From contig JACEVL010000462.1 in NCBI GenBank assembly GCA_020284085.1, positions 1,059,723 to 1,123,722 on the forward strand: a stretch of DNA of 64,000 nucleotides, in the 5' to 3' direction. Shown here piece by piece: positions 1 to 12,394 of this stretch (within the stretch, counting starts at the first letter, position 1; every line of letters starts with the position of its first letter). A program made the translations under genes and the position numbers. Origin of the DNA: Aporrectodea caliginosa (lineage: Eukaryota; Annelida; Clitellata; Crassiclitellata; Lumbricidae). Below the pieces are notes generated by a model. The model saw only the letters and a list, made by a program, of their open reading frames with translations, did no database searches and was not told where the DNA came from.

Positions 1-906
1 ATTCAGGAGCACTCCTAACTCATCCCTGGCTAAAACCGACAATCTTAAGATTGCGTAATACAGCGTTTGTAGCATTAGCTGCAGTGAAACTTCTTCACAG
101 TTTATTTAACAATTTTTTCTTAAACCTCTGCATAGGGCTGTCAACGGGCCCCGAATACCCGGGCCCCTGTTCGCAGGGTCAAGCCCGGGCCCTTAAATAA
201 AAACCCTAAAACCCGACCAAAGACGCATAGTGGGTCGAAGTTTTAAAAGGTCTGTCACGTTCCGCTGTGGAATAACGGACATCGTCTGTCGCGTGTGAAG
301 CTTTGCAGTAGAACCCGATATGCGCTAGCTATAGTGGCAGATTAGTCATCGACGCAGAGGGCTGTTGAAACCTGCACCTAATTGAAGGCTACCATAAGAC
401 CACCCAAGGGCTCTAATATAATAAGGGTTATTATACAGAAGTCCTAGGACGTACCTGCCACCTTTTAGCTGACACACAAGCCAAAGATGACCAACTTTGA
501 ATTAGGCCTCCCTAAGGTCGAATCCCTCTACCGGCGCCCTTCAGACCAGCAGACTTTTCATTCGCCAGATGGAATATGTTTGCTATTGAAAAATTAGCCA
601 GCGACAGTTACAATGAGTGTAGCACTCAGATTTGAAATTTAAGTAGCCAAACAGTTAAATTTGACTCCTGTAATAACTTGTAACATCATCGAAGCGACTT
701 TTCATTCGCCAGATGGCTGGAAAAATTAGCAGTAGGACGTGATGGGCACTTGCATGGCTGCCAAACAGTTAAATTTGACTCCTGTAATAACTTGTGATCA
801 TCCGTTCATACTGAATTAATCATACTGTGTACTTGTTATTTTGAAAATATTAAACGAAGATTAATTATTATTATTATTATTTGTTCTGATGATGAATTTG
901 TTTCAG

Positions 907-948
907 TCTGATGAAATCTCTAAGGCGGATAATTCTGAAGCAGTCGCG
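907..948 (+). CDS. Candidate small exon, duplicated pair (copy 1)
   Basis: 42 bp after TTGTTTCAG, donor GTTAGC. Reads SDEISKADNSEAVA, phase 0. It corresponds to 1307-1351, differing by a 3-bp length change and several substitutions. Confidence 0.38.
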
Positions 949-1306
949 GTTAGCATAATGCTTTCTAATGGTTTCGACAGTTCTTTATTAGCCCTTATAA
1001 TAATGCACTGGCTGATGGATCAACAGTTTAATGACATTTTGTGCTAACAAAGGCCATTGGCATTGGTAGAAACAAATTTTTAAAACAGTTTTCACCATTT
1101 GTATGACATAATACAGCTTTTGCAGCAGTGCTTCTTCATAATTTATTTTGCTTCTTCATAGTTTTATTTAATAATTTATTCCTAAACCTCTGCAAAGCAT
1201 TTATACTGCACTGTGAAAAGTTCAGGATGGTCACTTGTTCAGCAGGAGGAAAAGAGTTTTTATCCAAAATAGATAGCATATTTGTTCTGATGATGAATTT
1301 TTTCAG

Positions 1307-1351
1307 TTGGAAGATGAAGTCTCAAAGTCGAATACTTCTGATGCATTTCCG
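1307..1351 (+). CDS. Candidate small exon, duplicated pair (copy 2)
   Basis: 45 bp after TTTTTTCAG, donor GTTAGC. Reads LEDEVSKSNTSDAFP. Paralogous to the candidate exon at 907-948; the surrounding intron is duplicated too. Both splice sites and the phase are kept in both copies despite divergence. Confidence 0.38.
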
Positions 1352-2753
1352 GTTAGCAAAGTGATTTTTTATGGTTATGACAGTTCTTTATTAACCCTTT
1401 TAACAAGGCATTGATTGATGGGTTAAGCAGGTTAATGACATCTTTTGACAACAAAGACCAATGTTGACATTGATAGAAAAATTGTTTTGGAACAGTTTTT
1501 GCTGTTCATATTCAATTCAATTCAAAAAGTGTTATTGTTCCCCATCATAATTACAAAATACAACTATCGACACTAGTGTTATTTAGGCAACAAACGGAGA
1601 GCCCTGAAGGGTCACAGGACCCCCTAACTAGGGCTACCTAAGTAACCCGTCCACCACGGTTCCAGTCTGACGGCAATGCCCCTACCCTACACTGAATGAC
1701 CTATAAAATCAAAACAAACTGGCTCTAAACTAATTTCCACCCATCCTTTGAATTGACAACAAACTGACTAGGCTGTGAAAAGGACAGCAATTTGAACAAT
1801 TACACATTTAATGAGACAGCTCGCATGGAAAAGTCTCAAATTACATCAAAGACTTAACCCTTCTGCAGTTTCCAATGTAATTAAATGGCCCTTGGAGACA
1901 GAGAAATTGGAGCAGTAGGCCTAGGACCTAGGTTAATGCTGAACTGTGACTGCTGTCTGGATTATAATCTGTTCAGAGTCAGGAAAAGACATCATTTAAA
2001 CAATTTATTATTGTCCAAAATCATTTGTCCACCCGTCCTTAAGAACGGGTGGACGGGTGGCTGGCTAAGGGCCTGCACAGGACCCACTAACTAGGGCTTC
2101 CTAAGTACCATATGATGTGGTGATCCATGACAGTTCGTATACAGAGAATGCCAACAACAGATAATACACAGAAATCAAAACAAACTTAACTAAGCGATAT
2201 CTGCACCCAGCAATTTGAAATAAAAACTAACTAAGCGATGGTAACACAGCAATTTGAACAATTACACATTTAATGAGACAGCTCGCATGGATATTTTAAA
2301 TATTTCTGTATGCTGAATATGGCATAATAGAGCTTTTGTAGCATTGTCTGCAGTGATGCTTCTTCACAGTTTATTTAGTAATTTATTCCTAAACCTCTGC
2401 GAAACATTTTTGCTGCACTGTGAAATGTTCAGGATGGTAACTTGTTCAGAGTCAGGAAAAGAGTTTTTATCCTAAACAGGCTCTGTATACATGACTATTT
2501 GACACATTTTTTAGTTGCTTTTATTCTGGTGTTTATATGAAGTGCCCAGCTGTGAACTGCAGGCAGTACAAGAAATAGAGACACGTTATGCTCTAGTTAG
2601 AGGTGTAATGCCATTAACCCTAATGTAAGTTAGTATGCTGAATTATGTTATGTGGATGCATGAACTCCTATATGGCAGTCCCTTGACTGACAAGCCAACC
2701 ACCTCAGTTTCTCAAGTTGCCTCTTACCTGCTTACTCTTGCAGTAATTATCTA

Positions 2754-3023
2754 TCATTCTTCAGTCTGCATTCGGACATATATAATCATGACGATGTCAT
2801 CATCATCAGTTTCTGATGCCAGCCATTTGGTGGCCATTGTTCTTATCATTTTTAAATCCATTGCTCGTCTCAGTGTTAGTCCAAGTGATGTTATGTCCTC
2901 GTTTATATAGTGTATCCAGCATAGTCTTGGTCTGTCTTTATTTCTGTTTCCTTTGAGCCTTGCATGCAGTGCATTGTGTAAAACTGGGTCAGTTGTCATT
3001 CTCTCTGCATGTCCAAACTCCAA
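2754..3023 (-). mobile_element. LINE ORF2 C-terminal fragment
   Basis: An 89-codon open frame reads FGHAERMTTDPVLHNALHAR, then GRPRLCW-like and a WxxxxDITSLGLTL segment. This is the usual C-terminal end of endonuclease/reverse-transcriptase LINEs (GHxxR...RPRxRW...). It ends in a GAT/GAC-rich tail at 2790-2810. Heavily 5'-truncated. Confidence 0.6.
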
Positions 3024-4117
3024 ACCACTGGAGTCTTCAGTCTTGACTTTGTCTAGCAGAGATTTAGGTACCTAATGTGAGTATTCTTTTCTCAGCTTGC
3101 TTTCAGATTGTCCAGCATTCCAGCTGTATTAGAAAATGGGTTGCATCATCATCTCATATATTTTTGTCTTGGTTTTCTTTGTTATTTCTGTGCTTCTCTA
3201 TATCTTGTGTACAGTATCCGAAGGATTTGCAGGGGGTTTTGGGGTTGGACTCCCAGCTTCTTCTTTTGACCCCCTGCTGCTAGCCTTTGACCAACCCCGG
3301 GTGTCGGCTTGACCCCCAAACTGTGCTTCAGCTAAAAGTTTAAAATGCGACTGAAAACTCCTTTTAATTATTAATTCATGTTTGCATCATAGTTGAGTAT
3401 TGGTCATTGTCGAATTTTGACTTATTATGGAAGTTCATTAACTTCATTTCAAATATTACAAAACTTGGAAGTATTAGTTATTGTGATTGTTCTCTGTGTG
3501 TGAATCAAGGCACTGATTTGCAAACTCCAATATATTGTATTCTCTGTGAGTGGTTTGCGACATGAGGGATAAATGTACAAGTAAAGACTCATGGTCTTTA
3601 CTTGTACATGTAAGCTCAGCATCAACAGGTCTGTCAGTGCATTGCAGAATGGACAAGACATTGACAAAAGCTAGAGCTCATTGACAGGAACCTTGGCCAG
3701 TTGTTATCTAGTGCCATTCCGTATGAGCTGCATCTCTTCTATATTTGTTTTTAAACAGTTGGTGCCTGGATGCAGGCAATACAATTGGCAGAGCCATGTG
3801 GCACACTGACAGTCCCAGTGTCGTTGTCACAACTTTCTTTTTACTATTATTAATTTTTTTAAATATTTATTTTTATCTAAATTACTTAAATTATAGATTG
3901 GTATCAATGGTCATTAGTGTGCCTCATTCTGGGCCTCAGTCTTGTAGGTTCTGGCCTTGGCTTCATGCAGAGCTCTGTGGTAACATGAGTGACAAAGGTG
4001 ATAACTGTAGCAACAATTAGTAAAAATTGTTGTAGAGCTGAGAATTTTTGATTTAAGTGTTTTTCTGTTATCTTTGTCTTTTGTAATTAGTATAAATGAA
4101 ACTTTTGTCTTTGCCAG

Positions 4118-4171
4118 AAAAAGGAAGCGGTTTCCTGCGATAACACTCCAAAGGATACTTGCGGAAGAGAG
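4118..4171 (+). CDS. Candidate small exon, plus-strand gene
   Basis: 54 bp between TTTGCCAG and donor GTATTT. Reads KKEAVSCDNTPKDTCGRE, phase 0 on both sides. Confidence 0.3.
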
Positions 4172-4479
4172 GTATTTATAGGGTGAACACTGAACACTGA
4201 ATAAATATGAATCTGTTTTTCAAAAGTTAAACATAGTGGCACATTATGTAGAATGCTAGTTAACATTGCAAATATGCAAACCACAACCACCACCATCATC
4301 ATCATCAGCAGCAGCAGCGGCAGCAGCAACCGAGAGGCTTTAAGTCGACGGACTGCTGTGCATTCATCACACACACATATACCTCCTCGACATCACTGAT
4401 TTGACTGATTAGACTTTCTGGATGCCCTCTCATCCATAAATATATTTCTTATAACTTGCCTGAATCTGGACTTTGACTT

Positions 4480-5212
4480 GTATGTGCTATGTTCAGCCAG
4501 AACGCCAATGTATTGAATTTATCACTCACCACACCATACCCAGTTCTGTATCATGCATGTAGAGCACATGCACTGCCACCAAAACTCCCAAACACCACCA
4601 CATAACCTCTGTTCTGAAATCACTTCATTGGTTTAAAGTCCCTCAACGCATCCATTACAAAATAGTATCTTTTACCTACAATGCCCTTCAAACGTCTAAA
4701 CCCTCTTACATTCGCCAGTTATTCACCATCCAACCGCCTGGGTCTACTCGCTCATCATCATACCTTTCTCTATCCTGGCCTCCAGTCTCATCCTCTCTGA
4801 AATTCTGCAACCGCTCCTTAGTCTATGCTGCACCAGCTCTTTGGAACGGACTCCCAAAAGACCTCCGCCAGTTTGCTCATCATCCTATCTCGCCTCTTAA
4901 CTCAACCTTCCTCCGCTTGCACTCTCCCTCTTCTGCTTTCCACTCACAACTGAAAACCGAACTCTTCAAGATATCCTATCCTGATTCAACTACTGCGCCA
5001 CCACTCGACCATCACCATCACCGATTGCCACCAGTAGCACCATGCTGTCTCCTCGGCTTGACCTCCCGGATTTTGACCTGGCACCGAAACGAACAGAGGA
5101 GTTTGGCTATTGCGGACTTGATTTCATATAGTGCCGGTGATTAAGCTGGTCTCCCTGACGTGGCTTTTGTGGGCACTGAGAAATTTTCGAAGATTTGCAT
5201 TACATTACTTTA
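4480..5212 (+). mobile_element. LINE 3' end (reverse transcriptase C-terminal region)
   Basis: Plus-strand frames read VLKSLHWFKVPQRIHYKIVS, then APALWNGLPKDLR, then FHSQLKTELFK: the C-terminal motifs of L2/CR1-type LINEs (LHWLPV.QRI.YK, A..LWN.LP, FK..LKT.LF). The 3' end reads GAGAAATTTTCGAAGATTTG and a CATTA-rich tail. The same 3' sequence recurs inverted at 32096-32290 and elsewhere, defining a family. Frameshifted. Confidence 0.75.
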
Positions 5213-5333
5213 TGTTGGAGGCAAAGTAGCACGAGACAGGCTTTGGTCAATCTATACTGTAGCATGGACGATGTAATTTGACTTTTCCTGTATTTTATTG
5301 GATGGGGAGGGGTGTTGCCATAACACTTTAATG

Positions 5334-5385
5334 ATGAGAGTGTATTAAAAGTGACTCGGAAACCAATGCACTTGTTGTTAAAGTG
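5334..5385. mobile_element. Degraded TTAA-type mini-MITE
   Basis: CACTTTAATGATGAG at the left and TTGTTAAAGTG at the right, with AAAGTGACT and GGAAACCAAT inside. Related to the better copy at 49249-49311. Confidence 0.45.
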
Positions 5386-5429
5386 TTAGATTGAATTAAT
5401 TAAATAAAACGTTAAATTCATAACCGTAA

Positions 5430-5880
5430 TCTCGAAATTTTTCAGCACCCACAAAAGCTAAGTCTTAGGAACCAGCTTATTTACAGGCACTCGATGAAAA
5501 TAAAATTTATAGGTAGGGATCAAAATTCAAAGGGTCAGGCAGTGGACAGTAGGACCACTACGGTGGATGGTGTTTAGAATTGAAGTGGCAGAGTGGCAAG
5601 TGGAGGAGGAGGAATCGGATCAGAATAAGATTTGTGAAACAGCAGTGTTTTTTTTTTGAATGACAGACCTGTGGCGAGATGGCAAGAGGTGAGGTTTTTA
5701 GTGAGTTCACAGGAAGGACCTGTAACCTCGGCCAGGTGAAATCTATTGCCATTCTGTATGAGCTGGATATTTGTCATAATTCTGGTAGGAGTTTATTCCA
5801 GATAGCTATGGTTAGCCAGAGAAGTGTTAGGGCGGAAGAGGAGCAGGTTGAGCAGCATGGTTGGACTGTGAATAACTGAT
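5430..5880 (-). mobile_element. LINE 3' fragment, minus strand
   Basis: 5436-5510 is the complement of the 3' tail at 5120-5190 (CTCGAAATTTTTCAGCACCC, ACCAGCTTATTTACAGGCAC). From 5540 to 5880 the minus strand carries diverged C-terminal LINE sequence, also seen at 7540-7660. Confidence 0.55.
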
Positions 5881-6239
5881 GAAGATAGGAGGGTTAGGAG
5901 GATTGGAGTGTGTTATAGGTGAGTGATATCACTTTGTATTCTATTCATTCAGGCATTTTAAACCAGTGGTGTGATTTGAGGACAGGAGACATTTGGGCAG
6001 AATGTTGGAAATAAAAGTACAGCAAACAGAACAACTTAAATACAAAACTAATCTGTGGTTTCTATTTTGCTTAAATGAGGTTATCATTATTATTAAGACC
6101 TGCATTGAAGCCTTGTGATCTGTGCACCACATTAAGCAGTTACCAAAGCATCTTAATGTTTTTGCAGGGAAATTTAGTTTAGAAATTTTTTTAAGATTTT
6201 TGAAAATCTCATTACTGTGGTAGCTGGGGTATTAAAGGT

Positions 6240-6340
6240 TAAAGTTTTAAATGTTCTGGCTTGTGAATAAGCTGGTGCCCTGCGCTTGGCTTTCAAGTGA
6301 CGCTTTAGAAGTTTGGAGTTTATGATTACAATTATGATTT
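6240..6340 (+). mobile_element. LINE 3' tail fragment
   Basis: GTGAATAAGCTGGTGCCCTG, then GCGCTTGGCTTT and TTTAGAAGTTTGGAG with a TTACAATTATGA tail. Matches the complement of 54600-54690. Confidence 0.5.
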
Positions 6341-7256
6341 GCATGCCAAGCCTCAAGTCATGTGGTTTGCACATCAAAGTTAGAGACTATATCTCTGTTT
6401 CACTGTAACAATGCCCAGAACTTAATTTCTTATCATTTTGTAGTACAGGTAGCAATACTGTCCTACTGTTCCAGAAGTTATTGAAGTTTCTCTAAGAACT
6501 TTATATTTAATTTAATCGTTTAAATCTAACATGTTGACCGTCTATGACAGTTCGAATGTGCATTTTTTAAACATTTAATTTAAAAGCCAATATCATTGTC
6601 TGAACAGGTGCACAGTTGCTCCGACATGTCAATGTCTTCCTGCTAGGTGTTTGCACATGTATTAAAAATACTGTAACGTAGTGGTTGGAGCGGTCAACCT
6701 GTAATGAGTTTGAACCTCACCAGTTGTCAAGAAAAGCTAATTCCATGCACTTACGGATTTGTCCAAACTATATGTTTTAAATCATGAAACGTTTGTAGTG
6801 GTTGCCAATCTCCAACTTCCAAGCACTGACCTTTCAGTGTTTCTTTTGAACTCTTCGACTTCATACATGCCAACCATTTGCCTACTGTTTACTAAATACC
6901 TTCACCAATTACTATTAGTGATTGTAATTGTGTGGTTACCCTTGGAACATCCGTTTGTAATTTTCAGGCAATGCATTACCAGTCATATTTTACAATATTT
7001 AGAATTATGCAAGGAATTAACTACTACCTGGTGACCTTTACTTTTTCATAGATTTTTCAGCTAAGTATGCTAGTATCTATAAATCTAAGTGAAAATTGGA
7101 TTTACCTGGTTTTGCATATCAGCTCAGAAGTTGGTAGAAGATTAAGGTTGTCAAGCCACTGCGGAAGATGGGTAAGATGAAGAGGAATGGGTCTGAATGA
7201 AGATTGATTGAATGATAATGTAATAGGCCTTGACTATGTGCTTCTTTTTCTTTCAG

Positions 7257-7289
7257 AGAAGTTTCAAACGCACATTCAAATCAATAATG
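7257..7289 (+). CDS. Candidate small exon, plus-strand gene
   Basis: 33 bp after a strong pyrimidine tract and TTTCAG, donor GTCAGT. Reads RSFKRTFKSIM, basic, phase 0. Confidence 0.3.
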
Positions 7290-7329
7290 GTCAGTGATGC
7301 ATTACTCGTCTTATTTATTGGCTTTAATT

Positions 7330-7660
7330 TTATATATCTAATGTAATGTATTCTAATCTAATGACTTCTATGGAGCCTTTATCATAATGCCCAAGACATC
7401 TGTTGATGGATGCTTCAGGTGAAATTGCAATCAAATATCACAGTTCATTGAAAATTAAAATTAAAATCTGATAAGATCAGAGAAACCAGAGCCTGTCTGA
7501 CTCTGCGGATCTTGACCCCTGCCTATCGATTTCAGATGGCTTACATGGTGGACGATGTTTAGAGTTGAAATGGCGAGGGAGGTGAGGGGAAAAGATGGAA
7601 TCAAGATACGATTTGTGAAAAAGCAATGTTTTCAGTTTTGCGTGAAAGACCTGTGAAGTT
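7330..7660 (-). mobile_element. LINE 3' fragment with TTAGA tail
   Basis: TCTAATCTAATGACTTCTAT, then TATCATAATGCCCAAGACAT is shared with 44150-44240. On the minus strand it is followed by C-terminal LINE-like sequence (7540-7660) similar to 5540-5680. Confidence 0.5.
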
Positions 7661-7722
7661 TGAATGTTGTTTACCGAGTTTACGATTACGATTACACATT
7701 CTTTACAAACAAAATTTTACAG

Positions 7723-7780
7723 CGACCCGATGATGAAATGTTGGAGTCTTATGATCATTGTTATCAAAAGCAGCAGCTAG
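7723..7780 (+). CDS. Possible exon, plus-strand gene
   Basis: 58 bp between TTTTACAG and donor GTACAA. Reads RPDDEMLESYDHCYQKQQL in phase 0, but leaves in phase 1, unlike its neighbours. Either another exon is missed or this is a chance match. Confidence 0.22.
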
Positions 7781-8207
7781 GTACAAGAGACTGAGAGCAC
7801 TGACTTTCTTTTATGCATGGATCTGATTATGTGATTGTGAGTGTTATGGGTGCAGTAGTGCAGTTGCAGTGGAATGACATTGGTGATAGGCAGATTGGAA
7901 AGCAAGGTACAGGTTGTGAGATGAGAGGTGACAGCTGAGGCTATTAGCAACTACTTTTTCCACGATTTTGGAAATGAAAATGAGAGTAGCAATGGGGTGA
8001 TGGTTTGATAGCACGCGTGTGATGGGCAGCTAAGCCATGAGGTTTGCAAATGTTCAGCATTGCTATGAAATGGCCACTTGTTAATGCTATCCAGTTTTGT
8101 GAAACTACCTTGGAAAGTAGTTACAATTACTTGCGCAATTTTTGGTTGGCCACTGACAAGCATTGTATGGAATTTAAGTCTTCCTCATGTCACCTGTTAT
8201 TTTCAAG

Positions 8208-8462
8208 ATTCAATCAATCAGTCAATCAATCAATCAAATAAACTTGATACAGCACCCCTTCAAGATATCTACTCAGAGGTGCTCCCTCTTTCAGAAAAGT
8301 ATAGAATACAGGTGAAGAGTTCCTAGGAGACGCAGCTCCAGAGGAAGCCCATTCCAGACAGGCGGGCCAACAACCGAGAAGACTCGATGCTGTATTATAG
8401 AAGTGCGCGCAAAAGGTCAAGTCACCGCCAGCAGCAGAGTGGAGGGGTCGGCAGCCACTATT
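8208..8462 (-). mobile_element. L2/CR1-like LINE 3' fragment
   Basis: A TCAA-repeat tail (8208-8236), then the complement of the family 3' UTR (GCACCCCTTCAAG...ACTCAGAGGTGCTCC) and diverged C-terminal coding sequence. Lies directly beside the longer copy at 8463, same orientation. Confidence 0.6.
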
Positions 8463-10745
8463 CATTCATTCATTCATTCATTCCAAAGATTTATATAGCG
8501 CCCCTTCAGGAGCGCTTCCGACCCAACCCCGGCTGAAAAGGATGGTTTTAAGGCTAGAGTAAAACGCATCTAAATGAACTCTAGGAATAAGGCGTAATGT
8601 TAATGGGAGCCCATTCCAAACCATGGGACCAGCAACAGAGAAGGCGCGATGCTGTCTAAGAGCAGTTCGCGCACGGGGAACAAGAAGTTCACCATGTGTG
8701 GAGGAGCGGAGAGCTCTACGTCCCTGCACATCCAGAGTAGAGCGACAGAGCTCTTGTAAATACACAGGAGCGGAACCTAAGAGGCACCGCCACACCAAAG
8801 CAGAAAGCCGGTACACAATCCGTTGCGGGATAGGAAACCAGTGCAGGACATCCCTCATAAAAGCGGTGACATGGCCGAACTTTGGGATATGGCCGATGAG
8901 GGCGCGGCCGTGCGCAAGACCCGCTCCAAACACCCCAACCGTACAGCCGGGAGGCCAGCGTAGAGTGCACAGCAAAGATCAAGACGTGTGACGACAAACG
9001 AATGGATAAGAGTAGAGGCAGCATTAGTGGTGAGAGAGCGCGAGATGACTCTGAGCTGGCGCAACTGATAATAGCAGTCACGACAGAGCTGGTGTATGTG
9101 CCGTGCAAAGGTAAGCTCTTGATCTAATGTGACGCCAAGATCGCGAACAGTGGTAGAGAAAGCGAACTGCGGGAACTCAGTAGCAAGTGCTGCTAGATCG
9201 ATCTTAGCAAGCTGTTGGCGTGTGCCCAGCCAGATGAACTGAGTCTTGGATGGGTTGAGCCGCAAGCGGTTCGACGACATCCAAGCCCCAAGGACATCCA
9301 GCGCCTGGCTCATGGCCTGGACTGTGAGAGCAGCATCAGAAGCCAAGCAGTGCAGGTATGCTTGGACATCGTTAGCATAAGACTGACTTAGGACAGCGTT
9401 TGCTGCAAGAAGGGGGCCTAGGTCGGCCGTATAGAGGATGTAGAGAAGGGGGCCCAGGACAGATCCCTGGGGCAGACCAAAAGGGGCAGGGACCCATAGG
9501 GACCTAGTAGGCCCATAGACAACTGAGAAGGAACGATCATGTAAGAAAGAGCCAAGCCAATCAAGGAAGTTACCAGATAGGCCAAATGAGACAGAAAGGC
9601 GCCTAAGGAGAATATAATGGTCTACACTATCGAAGGCAGCACTGACGTCAAGCAGTGCCAGAAGAGAGACCTGCGACCTATCAATAGCCCCATATATATC
9701 TGATAGGAGGCGAAGCAGAAGCATCTCAGTAGAGTGGCCCTTGCGAAAGCCGGATTGATAGACAGGGAGCAGATTATTCATCTCTAAATAAGCAGTTAGT
9801 TGAAAAGCAACAATCTTTTCGATAATTTTAGACATAAAGGAAACGTTTGCAATTGGTCTGAAGTTTGCTGGTTCAGACGCGTCCAGTCCATCTCGTTTAA
9901 GAACAGGGACGAGGATGGACTTCTTCTGCGATGGCGGGATGATGCCTTCCTGAAGAGAACGGTTGCAGAGAACAGTGAGGAGAGGGAGAAGAACGTCCAC
10001 ATATTCTTGAAGGAGGAATGTGGGTAGAGGATCCAGCTCGCAGGTTTTCGGGGCAGAAGCGAGGATGATATGCCGCAGCTCCTGACTGGAAACCGGACTC
10101 AGATCGGACAGACTGCCGTCCGTGGAAGGAAGAGACGGCGGTGGAGAGCCAGCAGTCGCGGATTGCGAGTATCTTAGAGGTGAAGGATTCAAGGAAACCG
10201 TCAGCCGTGAAGGAAGGAGTGTCGGGTTTGCGGCCAGCCCGACCACGTCCGAGAAGGTCGTTGAAGGTCGCCCAGAGCCTCTTTGGATCACCGGCATGGA
10301 GATTGATCTTGGACTCCCAGTATGTCTGCTCTATCTCCCGGTAGCATCGTTGCATCCCGCGAACGTACTTGACCCAGCAGGCGCGGTCGGCTGGCAACTT
10401 AGTTCGCCTGTAGCGTCTTTCGAGGCAACATGCGTGGCGCCAAAGAGATCGACACTCAGCATCGAACCAAGGCGTCGAAGTGGCGCGACGCACTCTAGCC
10501 GGGTGTGATGGAAGAAGACGGTCGACAAGGCTCACCATGGTTGCCTCGTAGATGTCAAAGATGTCGGAGACCGACAAGTCGGCCAGAGTGGATGGGTCGG
10601 CGACGGCGGGGATTGCAAGCAGTGCCTCCCTGAAGACCTCACGATCCAATCTACGCCATCCACGGACCTGCCTGAAAATAGGGCGAAAATAGGGCGGCAG
10701 AGCTCCTGCACATAAGCAGGTGCAGTACAAACAAGGCAACGCCAA
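8463..10745 (-). mobile_element. 5'-truncated L2/CR1-like LINE with reverse transcriptase
   Basis: About 2.3 kb, minus strand, ending in a (GAAT)n tail at 8460-8482. Three frames cover it. 10745-10120 carries the linker with STPWFDAECRSLWR and LERRYRRTKLPADR. 10297-8855 carries the reverse transcriptase: NFRPIANVSF, QSGFRKGHSTE, LALLDVSAAFDSVDH, GLPQGSVLGPLLY and SYANDVQAY. 8975-8478 carries the C-terminal LHWFPIPQRIVYRLSALVWR, then WNGLPLTLR and a stop. There are frameshifts near 10120 and 8900-8970. Motif C reads YAND where YADD is expected, so a catalytic aspartate is lost (codon 9371-9373). The endonuclease domain is missing. This is a dead copy. Confidence 0.88.
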
Positions 10746-11093
10746 ATGAATGCTGAGATGTTACAAGAATGTTACGAGCTTGACAGTGCTGTTTGACTGG
10801 GACAACAGATTCAGTGGCCAAGGAAACAAAGCTGTTAGCTGGCAGGATAGGGTTATATTTAGAAACACCTTTTTGGATACACCAGCGTCTTCAGAATTTG
10901 AATGACATGAATGCAAGGCTATACTGTATTCTATTTTGATTATCATTTTTTCCCCCGTTATTTCATGATGTGAAGTTACAAGAATGCAGAAGGGCTTGTA
11001 CGTTGCAGTAGGTTTCAGAGACTTTATATTTCTTAACATTCATAGAGCTTGTTGTCGCTTTTCACTGCTAACATTTTTTATTTGTGGTTGTAG
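10746..11093. other. No feature recognised
   Basis: Between the LINE and the candidate exon at 11094; a 92-codon minus ORF shows no known motif. Confidence 0.4.
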
Positions 11094-11129
11094 AAAAAAA
11101 AGAGGAGGTCTTCTTCAAAAGGCTCAGGG
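11094..11129 (+). CDS. Candidate small exon, plus-strand gene
   Basis: 36 bp after TTGTAG, donor GTAAAT. In phase 0 it reads KKKRRSSSKGSG, a basic stretch. Multiple of three, so it could be an alternative cassette. Confidence 0.35.
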
Positions 11130-12299
11130 GTAAATTACTGGTACTTCACATGCATTATACAGTATACACCCATGTTAGCGTAATGAAGAACATATACTTT
11201 CATTAGCAATATTTCATAACAAATGATTCATCCAGTTTATATGCTGTGTAGTAGGTACATTCATCTTTTAATCAAGTAAATGTTTGTCATAATTAAATCC
11301 AGGTACTTGGTTGGTTATCCAATCAGTTTTATCTGATTTCTTGAGACTTTATAGCACACCTCCTTTAAAGGGATGCTTACTGTGAATTTGTTGAGAATTA
11401 TAAAGTCATGAATTCATGTAGTACCCAGAAGTAAATAAGTTGGTCAGTGGGCTGTATAGGACTCCAGATTTCACTTATTTTGTTAGCAAACTCGTACATT
11501 CTTAGGATAGCAACAAGCACCTTCCAGAGATTCTAAGAACATCCTATGTAACGGTATTACTATAGTCCGTAAACATAAACACGTGCAAGTAACCGGAAGC
11601 CAGCGGATGCTCTGCATGCTCTTTTCATCATATTTTTCCAAATGTTCAGCATCTCCTTTGATAGGGTAAATGTCAACTTTCTCTTGGATTATTCTTCTGG
11701 TTTTGGTGAGTCCATTCCAATATTTCCAACGATCTTCCCTCTGTGACTCGCTCTGTGATCTTAACTGGTAGTACTTCTGTCTCTGCCCGTACTCTTAAGA
11801 CTTTTCTTTTCTCTTGGGCTTTTTGCACTGGGAGCACCTCTGATTAGGTCGAACTGTGAGAGGTGCTTTAGAAATCCATAAATAAAATACAGTACAATAC
11901 AATTTGTAGCACCCTCTAAAAACTTGTGAACAAGATTTGCAATATTTGCCAGCATACAAGATAAGCCGGTACCATATCATATTAGCTCCATCCAGGATCT
12001 AGTCCATCTTAAACCTGACATGTATCTGTCAGTAATCCTCAGCCTATGCTGCATGACCCCTTCCATATCAGTTGCCACTCCTCCGTGCCCCATATAACTT
12101 CCAAAGCCAGGCACTAGTAGGTACAAGTCAGTATGGGCACATATACTGCATCCTCTATCATAATTTCTCACCGCTGGCATACGATGATCACAGTGCACCC
12201 ACCCGCTAAAGTCTTGGAATCACATTATCCTACTCGCTGGAAAGATCCACCCCAGATTTCTAGATCTGTATTGCACTGCTCTTTCTCTTCCTCCCTCTC
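11130..12299. other. No gene recognised
   Basis: AT-rich sequence, presumably intronic if the plus-strand gene is real; nothing coding or mobile was identified with confidence. Confidence 0.4.
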
Positions 12300-12394
12300 T
12301 AAATTTGCCATCTCAGAACACAGACAGCAATCGATTCTTACTGTGCACGCTAAATATTCACTTCTTCACCATGCACACTCAAGATATACAAGAG

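Larger units (their letters stand above)
55..2475. repeat. Diverged tandem duplication, about 1.1-1.2 kb unit, three partial copies
   Basis: Blocks recur in the same order: 55-135, 1105-1200 and 2325-2410 (all with AAACCTCTGC near the end), then 885-1035 and 1285-1435 (containing the candidate exons). A further pair is 1585-1835 and 2070-2292, sharing AATTTGAACAATTACACATT. Copy 1 carries a 650-bp insertion (136-790) that has its own repeat of about 120-145 bp (around 550-690 and 690-800). Confidence 0.65.

Noticed and set aside
8623..9108. Plus- and minus-strand ORFs overlapping the LINE
   Set aside because: Shadow frames of the reverse transcriptase C-terminal region.
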